A stretch of 64,000 nt of DNA from Symmachiella dynata (GTDB taxonomy: Bacteria > Planctomycetota > Planctomycetia > Planctomycetales > Planctomycetaceae). This document shows positions 57,103 to 64,000 of the stretch, piece after piece. The notes beneath the pieces are model-generated. The model was not told the DNA's origin. It made no database searches and saw only the letters and a program-made list of their open reading frames with translations. The position numbers and the translations under genes were made by a program. Each line of letters begins with the position of its first letter. Position 1 is the first letter of the stretch. The stretch covers positions 1,169,001 to 1,233,000 of the forward strand of contig NZ_CP036276.1 of NCBI RefSeq assembly GCF_007747995.1. The letters are read 5' to 3'.

Positions 57103-57468
57103 ATGAGTATCTTTCGTCTGCAATACGTCTGTCTGTTCTTGGCGCTGGCAATCGCCTTGCCGCCGATGACGTGTTGCGCCGAGAGCACCTCTGCGAAGCA
57201 GCCACCTGCCTGTTGTACGGTTCATGACAGGCAACCGCTGGGTGATGACCACCCAGCGCCAGTGGACGGGCAGTGCGACTGTTGCCTAGAGCGCGTTGCC
57301 GTGACGGCTGAAACAGTTGGCCTCACGCGCGTCGACGTGCAGTGGCAATGGGCTTTACCGCCTCTGTCCATCATCGTTCCCGCGACTCCCTGCTCGGGAG
57401 GCAATGAGTACCGTCTCGTCGACGGGGACACCTCTCTCCAAACACTCCAGTGCGTCTGGCGGATATAA
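57103..57468 (+). CDS. Small secreted cysteine-rich protein
   Basis: ATG 57103 is followed by a signal peptide (FLALAIALPPMTCCA); the frame's earlier opening at 57043 lacks this. The 121-residue product has several cysteines in CC pairs (TCC, ACC, CDCC) in its first 70 residues and no recognised domain. The CC pairs recall those of the next gene, so both could deal with a metal or redox condition; this is speculation. The gene follows the helicase by 80 bp. Confidence 0.5.
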   Translation: MSIFRLQYVCLFLALAIALPPMTCCAESTSAKQPPACCTVHDRQPLGDDHPAPVDGQCDCCLERVAVTAETVGLTRVDVQWQWALPPLSIIVPATPCSGGNEYRLVDGDTSLQTLQCVWRI

Positions 57469-57572
57469 GCTGCTCTTCCACGGATGATCTGTGAGTTTTT
57501 TTCTGTTTTTCAAAACGGTCTCCGTGCGCGCTGAAGTGCGCGATGTGAGGACCGCCTTTATGGAGAGATATC

Positions 57573-57887
57573 ATGTTTACGAAATTTGCATTGGCCTCGT
57601 TTGCAGCACTCGCAATGGCAATCACAACGGTAAATGCCGGCGGCACCGCCAATACCGGCGAAGACTGTTGTGCGTTGGGTTTACCCTGTTGTGAAGCGGG
57701 AGCCGCATGTTGCGCCTCTGCTGAAAAACCGGCTTGTTGCCAAAACGGCGAAGCTTGTTGCGATGGCCAAGAGAAATGTTGTGACGCCCAAGCCGAGTGT
57801 TGTGCTGCGGAAAAGGCCTGTTGCGAGAGCGGCAGCCAGGAGTGTTGCACAACGGCTCAACCCTGTTGTGCGGCTCAGACATCGTAA
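57573..57887 (+). CDS. Secreted CC-repeat protein, possible metal binder
   Basis: ATG 57573 is preceded by GGAGAG. A signal peptide ends near residue 22 (VNA-GG). The remaining 82 residues hold eleven Cys-Cys pairs at intervals of about 5 to 7 residues (EDCC, LPCC, AACC, PACC, EACC, EKCC, AECC, KACC, QECC, QPCC, preceded by acidic or small residues). This dense regular pattern with almost no large hydrophobic residues looks like a metallothionein-like or copper/zinc-binding extracellular peptide, or a disulfide-crosslinked wall protein. I know no family with this exact pattern. A terminator follows at 57927. Confidence 0.7.
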   Translation: MFTKFALASFAALAMAITTVNAGGTANTGEDCCALGLPCCEAGAACCASAEKPACCQNGEACCDGQEKCCDAQAECCAAEKACCESGSQECCTTAQPCCAAQTS

Positions 57888-57926
57888 GTCGCCAAGTTAG
57901 GCAACTGACGTTTCAACGATGAAACT

Positions 57927-57968
57927 CACCCCGGCAGAGCCGTTGCTTTGTCGGGGTGCTGTTTTTTT
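57927..57968 (+). terminator. Intrinsic terminator after the CC-repeat gene
   Basis: CACCCCG pairs with CGGGGTG (57952-57958), followed by a run of seven T. Confidence 0.88.
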
Positions 57969-58208
57969 ATCACTGGTGGAGCAGGCAGGGCAGCGAAACT
58001 GCTTGGCAGGGGCGTGAATTGCATAGCATGTAATTCGTCGCGGGGATGGCTTCCGGCGGATTTCGTGGTTGCCTTTGGTGTTTCTGGATTGGTAGGATGA
58101 AGGTTGTGCGGGCTTTGCGGAAAATGCGCGTTTTTTCTGCAGTCGAGGTTTGATAGGTCGGTCCGCTGCGATTTTCACCGACATTCATCATTGGTCAAGA
58201 GGTGCAAC

Positions 58209-58625
58209 ATGTTGAAATTGAACTGTTTACAGAAAATGGTCCTCAGCGGATCGGCGATCTGCGCGGTTGTCTTGGCGTTGCCTGCTGCCACTGCGTTGGC
58301 TCAGGACGATGCGGATTGGGAAATCACGATTCGTTATGCCGAAAAGGAAGAGGCCCCCAAATTTGAGAAGAACGGTGTGACCTACGAACAGGCTTACAAT
58401 GCCATTCCGTTCAATCGCGCCGAGTACGATGCCAACCCTTCGTATCGCCACGATTCGGCCATGGAGTTGTTGTTTGACCAAATGCGTCCCACGACAATCA
58501 TCCGCACGCAAGATGCCCGCGCTTCGAAATTTCCCGCTTACAACCGTTTGAACTACCGCTGGTCGCATCCGTTCAACTATGGATACGGCGGATATTACTA
58601 CGGTGGATGGCGTCGGGGGTATTAG
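58209..58625 (+). CDS. Secreted protein with Gly/Tyr-rich tail, unknown function
   Basis: ATG 58209 follows AAGAGGTG and begins a signal peptide of about 33 residues ending ALAQ-DD. The frame's earlier opening at 58104 has no such features. The mature part of about 105 residues is acidic and charged at first (ITIRYAEKEEAPKFEK) and ends in an aromatic Gly/Tyr/Arg tail (GYGGYYYGGWRRGY). No domain is recognised. The tail resembles that of other small planctomycete exported proteins with unknown roles. It ends just before a terminator and an array of hairpins. Confidence 0.65.
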   Translation: MLKLNCLQKMVLSGSAICAVVLALPAATALAQDDADWEITIRYAEKEEAPKFEKNGVTYEQAYNAIPFNRAEYDANPSYRHDSAMELLFDQMRPTTIIRTQDARASKFPAYNRLNYRWSHPFNYGYGGYYYGGWRRGY

Positions 58626-58681
58626 ACGACCACGATATGGTCGCATTGCTATGCGTTGGAGGCTAAAGCCGTTGCATCGAG

Positions 58682-58704
58682 AACCCCCGTGAACGGGGGT
58701 TTTT
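58682..58704 (+). terminator. Intrinsic terminator after the Gly/Tyr-tail gene
   Basis: ACCCCCG and CGGGGGT pair around TGAA and are followed by TTTTT. Confidence 0.85.
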
Positions 58705-59021
58705 AGTTCGGTGGATGTTGCAATCAAACCCGCCGTAAACGACGGGCCTACGACCCGCTTTCAGCGGGGCAAGTCCCGTGAACGGGACTGTTTCAGGGAC
58801 GCGTTCCATTGATCGGGAACGGTTCTGTGATTTGCCTCGAACCGCGCAGCCCATAAAGGAGCGGGTGCATCACCCACGACGTAACCGGGAGGGCGAGGCT
58901 CCGCCCGAGCCGCGCGCTATCGGGCGTGTCATTTTGCCCGATGATGTTGCAAGCCAAGTCGCAGGGACCGTTGCGGTCCAAACCGACGGCCTACGGTCTC
59001 ATGCCTACAGCCTCCGTCCCG
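58705..59021. repeat. Array of short GC-rich hairpins between convergent genes
   Basis: Within about 120 bp lie several consecutive palindromes: CCCG...CGGG near 58729-58746, CCCGCT-TTC-AGCGGG at 58754-58768, GTCCCG-TGAA-CGGGAC at 58773-58788 and GTTCC...GGAAC at 58803-58820, after the terminator hairpin with the same TGAA loop. The rest, to 59021, has another GC-rich imperfect palindrome near 58890-58910 and no gene. It looks like a clustered interspersed-repeat element. Confidence 0.6.
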
Positions 59022-62000
59022 TCATGCGGTGGCGTGGCGGTGGCGGATGGCTAGCCAGAGGGCTGCCAGCATCACGATCACGAATCCCACGGGGGCCAGC
59101 GGCAATAGGAAGTACCAGACGCCGCCGGCGATCATCAGGGCGATGGGCGCTAAATTCATAATGGCAGCCGAGGCGGTTGGGCGCCGTAGGGCGAGGACGA
59201 TGCTCAGTCCCAATCCGGCCCAGACGACCAGCCAAGCGGTGTCGAACAGGGTGTCACGAAAAGCTTGCGGTCGCAGGCTGAGAGCTAACTTTGGACGGCC
59301 GCCAACCTTGGAGAGGGTCAGTTTCTGGCCGGTGGTGGGGACATCGATCAACAATGACAGCCCGCCGGCGGCGGTCCATTGTTGGTCTTGGGGTACCGCC
59401 TCGCCATCATCGAGTGCTCTGCCTCCTCGTCCTGCGAACAGGACGCTTGACTCAAGAATGGCTTCGCTTACCGGACCTGCAATCCGAGAAAAATCATTCT
59501 CGCCGCGGCCCTGGTCGGGCTTCTCCCCATCAATCTCAGCTCCCGCGGAAAAACCATTTTGGTCGGAAAAACCAACGATACTGCCGTGCGTCGGGTACGA
59601 ATCCAAATCTAGAAGGGCTTGAGCCGGCGGTTCTGCTTCGCCGTCTCCCTGCGTTTGGCCTTTCCCGCGTCCCTGATCTTTGAGGGCGCCTTTTTGCTGC
59701 GCGAGCTGTTCCTGCAGGCGTCCGCGGCGTTGTTCGATGCTTTTAGATTTTCCCATTTGGGATTTGTCTTGCGGGGCGTCGTCTAGTGTAAACATGCTGT
59801 CCGAGTTGTCGATCGTGATACCGACTGCGCTATTGCTGTTGAAGAGATCGTTGCTGATGAAGCTGTTGCCGATAGCGCCGTTGTTGTCGCTGTTCACGCC
59901 GACTCCGATCATGAGTCGTCCCGTGCTTGCGGTTTGGGATGGAGACGACTCCTTGACGGTCTGTTCTTCAAGCTCAAGTTTCCGGCGGACTCTGCCTAAT
60001 TTATCCTGCAGACGCGCCTGTTGATTTTTCAACTCGGCGAGTTTTTTCTTGTCGTTCGTCTGAGAAATGCTTTCGTTCAGGCCGCGGTTGATCGATTCGA
60101 TTTTTTCCTCAGTGGAGCTAATCGAGGAAGATGAAATGTAGCGGCTGGCGCGGTTGCCTTTTTCTAAAGCCGTAGTGAGGACCTCCTCCGCTTCCTTCAT
60201 TAAGGTGATTCCCAAGTCATACCGCTGTTGGTCGGTGGTGACGAGTTTTAGGTTCGAGCGGGCGGGGTCGTCGATGATGCTGGCTTCGATGTCGTTGGGT
60301 AAGTAGACGGTCCAAGCTGTTTTTGAAACAGGTATGCCGAATTCGTCGTCCTCTTTAGGGGTTACGACGTCGGCGTGCGGTAGGTCGAAGTTCAGGGACG
60401 TGGCGCGGACTCCGTTGGGGAGCCGCTGGGGCAGGCGGCCGGCATAGACGATATCGACGGTGAAGGAAAAATCACCGGCGACTGTTTTGGGCAGCGCGAT
60501 CAGTGTGAGTTGTTTTCCATCCTTGGTCGTCTGCACGGGGCGCGACGGTTTGCCGGCGACAAACACCGACAGGATCCGTGATTCGGTCGGCATGGTGAGC
60601 GCCAGGAATTGCCGGTTGCGATTGTTGATGCGATAACTGGCCTGCGCTCGCCATGATCCGTCTTGGGCGATGACTAGTTTGTTGTCGGCCAGGTTTACCG
60701 AAGCGGGGAGCGATTTGACCTGTTGTAGTTTTCGCAGGTTCCAAGTGACGGTGACGTCTGGTTGCGTGACCCGCAAGATGTCGACTGCTTGTTGCAGCAG
60801 TGAGTCGGGCAGGTTGATGATGCGGACTTCTTCGGCATCAGTGGTCTGGACCGCATCGGTGGTAGCCAGATCAATTTGGTCGCGGGAATGGTTGACCAGA
60901 ATGAGATACTCGGTCTGCGTCTCTAGCTGAGAGATGGTGCCGTCGTCGTTGGGTTGCGCGTTTTCGAATTGAATCGAGGGGGCGATGATCTTGCCGTTGG
61001 ATGGCGGCGGCAGGGTGACGTTGGCGACGACGAAAAACTCATCGCGGCGGGGATCGTCTAATTCGACGGTCCAGCGGACGCGTTCCTCACCGGCGGGAGT
61101 TTCGGAGATTTGCCGGTAACCGGTCCCTTGGAAATCCATTTTGCCGGACAGCCAGGCGGGGGTGGTGAAGGAAAAGGTATCGGCCGCGGCGCGGGTGATT
61201 TTCCATTTGCAGGCGATTGAATACTCAACAGCTGTGTCTTTGGCGATGATGGTTGTCAGTGCGGCGGCGGCCAATAGCGGGCGGCGCTGCTGCAGAGTCA
61301 AACCGATGTCCGGCAGTTCGGTCCCGGCGGCGGTGAAGGCGAATTGTACAGGCCGTTGAATGCGGCTGCGCAGTTCTGATGACAATCGCTCGGGGTCGAC
61401 AGATCGCCATTCGCCGATGTTGTTCATCGTGCCGGAATAAATCGAATCGAGCCAGACTGCCACGGAGGAACGCATGCTGTCCGCCTCAGTCGCTGTCGGG
61501 ACTTGCAGGGCGGGATTCAAGTCGTCGGGCTGCCTTGGAATGACTCCGGAGATTTCCAAGGGGACCGCGCCTGTCATCGGCGAAGCCAACTCCAGGTGCA
61601 GGAGCGCGCCGTTGTCTGTGTCTGTCGTGGACCAATCGGACAAGTGGGGTGAGACCGCATCGAGCAACAAGTAATTCGGCGGGAGTTGCACGGTGATGGT
61701 CGATTTGGGAGCACCGGCCAATTTCAGATGCATTTGCGAACGCAGGCGAATTTTGCGCGTGCTAATCAAGATCGCATGTTCGGCCGATCCGGTCAGCCCG
61801 GGTTGTTGCCGTCGCACGAGCAGATCCAATTGGAAGGGCCGCGTGGTGAAGCGATAGGCGGCGACCGCTTGTTGTTTTCGAGGATCGACATGCGCGTAGC
61901 GGACCGGCAGGACGAGGTTTTTGGTTTCGATCTGCGTCAAACCGGAGATCACGCTGCTGGTGACGGCGAATTGGTTGCCGGCATAGACGGCAATGCGGCC

Positions 62001-64000
62001 TGTTTCGCGGGTGATTTGTAACGGCGCGAACGCGGGCAATGTGAGTACGTTGGACTCGGCGGTGAATTGTCGCGCGACGAACAGGTCGAAGGTCAGTTCG
62101 GTTTGGTCTTCGACTTTGCGTCCCAGAAAAACGCGCAGTTGGCGATCGTTGTCAGGTCCTTCGATGGCCCAACCGGCGACGTCATTTCCGCTGATTTTGC
62201 GTACAGTGACATCGGCTGGTAGCGCGAACAGGGCGAAGTTCATCGAACCTTGGCGTACGCGATAGTCGAACGTGGAGGTGATATTCACGCCCGCATCATC
62301 AACCGAGAGGGCGGTGGCTGTTTCGGTGTGGATCACGCCATCGACTCCCGCGCGGGTTTGGCGGGGTTGCCAGGCGACTTCGATTTCGCCACCGCGATCG
62401 ACGGGAATGACCGCCAACTCGGCGTCGCCCAATTTTTGACGTCGATAGGCGCCGCTGCCGCCATTGATGCGGAGGTTCAGATCGCTGCCGGGGAGTTGGA
62501 ACCGCAGTGCTCCGGCGGCGACCGGGCGGAGTGGGAGGGTGAAGCGTCCGGCTGGTCCGGTTCGTTCGTAGGGGATACGTAATTTCAGGTCGATGACGTG
62601 CATGCCGGGCCGGTCGAGTAGGATTTCGTAGTTGGTCCCCAAGTCACCTGTGCGCGGTGTGAGCGCTGCCGCTTTTCCGTCGACCTCGACCGAGTCGAGT
62701 GCGATGTTTCCCAGCGGCAACGTGAGCGCGACTTGCCGGTCGCGATAGCTGTAAGCGACGATGCGGCCGGTGATATTGATGATGGCCGATTCTTGCCGGG
62801 CAGTGGCATCGATTTCAGCGGCATACATCGCTTCGGCAACCATGACTTCGACGGGAGCAGGGGCGAGGATGCGTTGGTCGGGATGCGCCTGGTTCCACAA
62901 TTCGACGAATTTTTCATGCGGCAGGAAAATCCGTTCGGCCGCGGTTGGGTCGTTGCCGGTCTCGTAGGGAATCACGATCGATGGTTCGCGGATGGGTTGC
63001 GGCTGTACGATTGGTGGCGCGGGTTTTGCGATCCGTGTTTTTGATCGAGGAGTTGATTTCTGGTTCTCATCCGCTTGAAGTGGGCCGGCGAGGGCGGTGG
63101 TGATCAAGCTGACGAGCAGCATGGTGGCTGTCCGTTTGAGGATCGAGGTTTTCAGCGTACCGCCGAGGCTTTGTTCGCCGTCGAAGCATTCGCGGATAAT
63201 AGGAATGGCAATCCAGACGGCGATGCCGGCCAGCGTGCCCAGGAAAATTCCATCGAGTGCGGGCATCCAATTCGCCGGGGCCAGCGCAGCCAAGCCCAAT
63301 GGCAAGCTGAGCCCTAGCACGGCGACGGCGGCGCGGGCGGCGAGCAGTTTGGCCCGCAGGAACCAACAGACAACCAACATCCCGGCCATCCAGGCGATGG
63401 TGACAAAGGGGACGGGGCTGTCTTTGAGGTAATCGACTTCCAATTTGGGACCGACAGCAGCATCAGCGGCGCCGACGTAGTAATACTTCGATTCCCGACT
63501 GCCGGCTGGCGGGGTGAGTTTTACGTCCAGGGAGAGTAGTCCGCCGAGACTTGTGGGCTTTGCCGTGCTCGCTTGCTGGTTGGCGGCTTGCGGAGCTTGG
63601 ATGGCATTGGCACCGAATTGCGCAGCGAACGGCTCAGCATTTTCGGCGGGGGCGTTGGGTTCTTGTATTCCGTCGCCGTCTTGGTTTTGGGCGAGGTTAT
63701 CGTTGATGTCAGCGATATCTGTGCGGAAACGGGATTGCGCGCCGAATCCTTGCTCTTTGACGACCGGATGGCTTCCTTCATTGCCAGCGACGTTTAAGCT
63801 TGGCAGTTCGCCTTCGCTTATTTGTTCGTCCGCAACAGGCAAATCTGCGAGTTGTCTGTTGCGGCTTGACCGTTGCTGTTGTGGTCTGGTTCGGGATAGG
63901 GGACGGCTCAATTGTTTGCCGCGAGACGTTCGTCGTAGATGACTGAGTTCCAGCCATTCCTTTTGGATTTCGACAGAATCTTCCTCGACTGGTTGTTGCA
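59022..64000 (-). CDS. Very large membrane protein, 5' end beyond the window
   Basis: An uninterrupted minus-strand frame runs from the stop at 59022 to the right edge. A start at TTG 63911 is possible, but the frame stays open upstream of it with sensible sequence (EIQKEWLELSHLRR), so the gene probably begins outside. More than 1650 residues are visible. They comprise a polar Gln/Asn-rich N-terminal part, three or four membrane segments at about 165-290 of the TTG numbering, a long extracytoplasmic beta-rich region of over 800 residues, a coiled coil (IESINRGLNESISQ, then LKNQQARLQDKLGRVRRKLE), a Gln/Gly/Asp-rich low-complexity part and two or three membrane segments at the end. I recognise no enzymatic motif. 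Such proteins are typical planctomycete unknowns. Confidence 0.75.
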   Translation of the reverse strand, partial: QQPVEEDSVEIQKEWLELSHLRRTSRGKQLSRPLSRTRPQQQRSSRNRQLADLPVADEQISEGELPSLNVAGNEGSHPVVKEQGFGAQSRFRTDIADINDNLAQNQDGDGIQEPNAPAENAEPFAAQFGANAIQAPQAANQQASTAKPTSLGGLLSLDVKLTPPAGSRESKYYYVGAADAAVGPKLEVDYLKDSPVPFVTIAWMAGMLVVCWFLRAKLLAARAAVAVLGLSLPLGLAALAPANWMPALDGIFLGTLAGIAVWIAIPIIRECFDGEQSLGGTLKTSILKRTATMLLVSLITTALAGPLQADENQKSTPRSKTRIAKPAPPIVQPQPIREPSIVIPYETGNDPTAAERIFLPHEKFVELWNQAHPDQRILAPAPVEVMVAEAMYAAEIDATARQESAIINITGRIVAYSYRDRQVALTLPLGNIALDSVEVDGKAAALTPRTGDLGTNYEILLDRPGMHVIDLKLRIPYERTGPAGRFTLPLRPVAAGALRFQLPGSDLNLRINGGSGAYRRQKLGDAELAVIPVDRGGEIEVAWQPRQTRAGVDGVIHTETATALSVDDAGVNITSTFDYRVRQGSMNFALFALPADVTVRKISGNDVAGWAIEGPDNDRQLRVFLGRKVEDQTELTFDLFVARQFTAESNVLTLPAFAPLQITRETGRIAVYAGNQFAVTSSVISGLTQIETKNLVLPVRYAHVDPRKQQAVAAYRFTTRPFQLDLLVRRQQPGLTGSAEHAILISTRKIRLRSQMHLKLAGAPKSTITVQLPPNYLLLDAVSPHLSDWSTTDTDNGALLHLELASPMTGAVPLEISGVIPRQPDDLNPALQVPTATEADSMRSSVAVWLDSIYSGTMNNIGEWRSVDPERLSSELRSRIQRPVQFAFTAAGTELPDIGLTLQQRRPLLAAAALTTIIAKDTAVEYSIACKWKITRAAADTFSFTTPAWLSGKMDFQGTGYRQISETPAGEERVRWTVELDDPRRDEFFVVANVTLPPPSNGKIIAPSIQFENAQPNDDGTISQLETQTEYLILVNHSRDQIDLATTDAVQTTDAEEVRIINLPDSLLQQAVDILRVTQPDVTVTWNLRKLQQVKSLPASVNLADNKLVIAQDGSWRAQASYRINNRNRQFLALTMPTESRILSVFVAGKPSRPVQTTKDGKQLTLIALPKTVAGDFSFTVDIVYAGRLPQRLPNGVRATSLNFDLPHADVVTPKEDDEFGIPVSKTAWTVYLPNDIEASIIDDPARSNLKLVTTDQQRYDLGITLMKEAEEVLTTALEKGNRASRYISSSSISSTEEKIESINRGLNESISQTNDKKKLAELKNQQARLQDKLGRVRRKLELEEQTVKESSPSQTASTGRLMIGVGVNSDNNGAIGNSFISNDLFNSNSAVGITIDNSDSMFTLDDAPQDKSQMGKSKSIEQRRGRLQEQLAQQKGALKDQGRGKGQTQGDGEAEPPAQALLDLDSYPTHGSIVGFSDQNGFSAGAEIDGEKPDQGRGENDFSRIAGPVSEAILESSVLFAGRGGRALDDGEAVPQDQQWTAAGGLSLLIDVPTTGQKLTLSKVGGRPKLALSLRPQAFRDTLFDTAWLVVWAGLGLSIVLALRRPTASAAIMNLAPIALMIAGGVWYFLLPLAPVGFVIVMLAALWLAIRHRHATA

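Overview
The window looks like a planctomycete chromosome (order Planctomycetales or close to it). Pointers are a DUF1559 prepilin-like protein, a DUF1501 protein, a PQQ sugar dehydrogenase fused to a cytochrome-like domain, the LEDR-type export motif at the start of a giant protein, and stand-alone csrA, FHA and receiver proteins. All calls come from reading the sequence; no database search was run.

Layout. 1-7.7 kb: surface and metabolic genes (DUF1501 protein cut by the left edge, a two-domain SGNH/sialate O-acetylesterase, the PQQ dehydrogenase, an LRR lipoprotein, a DUF1559 protein). 7.9-14.6 kb: an acyl-transfer set with a fatty acyl-AMP ligase diverging from a beta-propeller protein, an acyl carrier protein and an MBOAT-like/SGNH membrane protein. 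14.6-40.7 kb: one 26 kb minus-strand locus that I read as a polymorphic RHS toxin array. 41.4-42.3 kb: two integrase fragments beside tRNA-Pro and its terminator. 42.7-58.7 kb: housekeeping and regulatory genes (ATL-like protein, uvrA, tRNA-Glu, csrA, receiver, FHA, rsmD, SDR, NIPSNAP, mtnA, dinG-like) and small secreted proteins. 59.0-64.0 kb: a very large membrane protein running off the right edge.

The main discovery candidate is the RHS locus. A giant adhesin-like protein (about 7,200 codons if its two open frames are joined) carries an LEDR export motif, Calx-beta-like repeats, two von Willebrand A domains each interrupted by PPC repeats, about 19 Ig-like repeats, an RHS core and an unrecognised C-terminal tip. 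Its stop overlaps the start of a 140-aa gene (TAATG), as expected for toxin and immunity. Behind it lies an RHS cassette without a promoter-proximal half, carrying a class 3 lipase tip and followed by an ankyrin-repeat lipoprotein (likely immunity), then a third, decayed RHS tip without immunity. All three share the RHS core up to the DPTG motif and differ after it. A small out-of-frame deletion near 35.65 kb splits the giant reading frame.

Integrase remnants next to the tRNA-Pro gene suggest that the locus, or part of it, arrived by integration. No export machinery for the giant protein is visible in the window.
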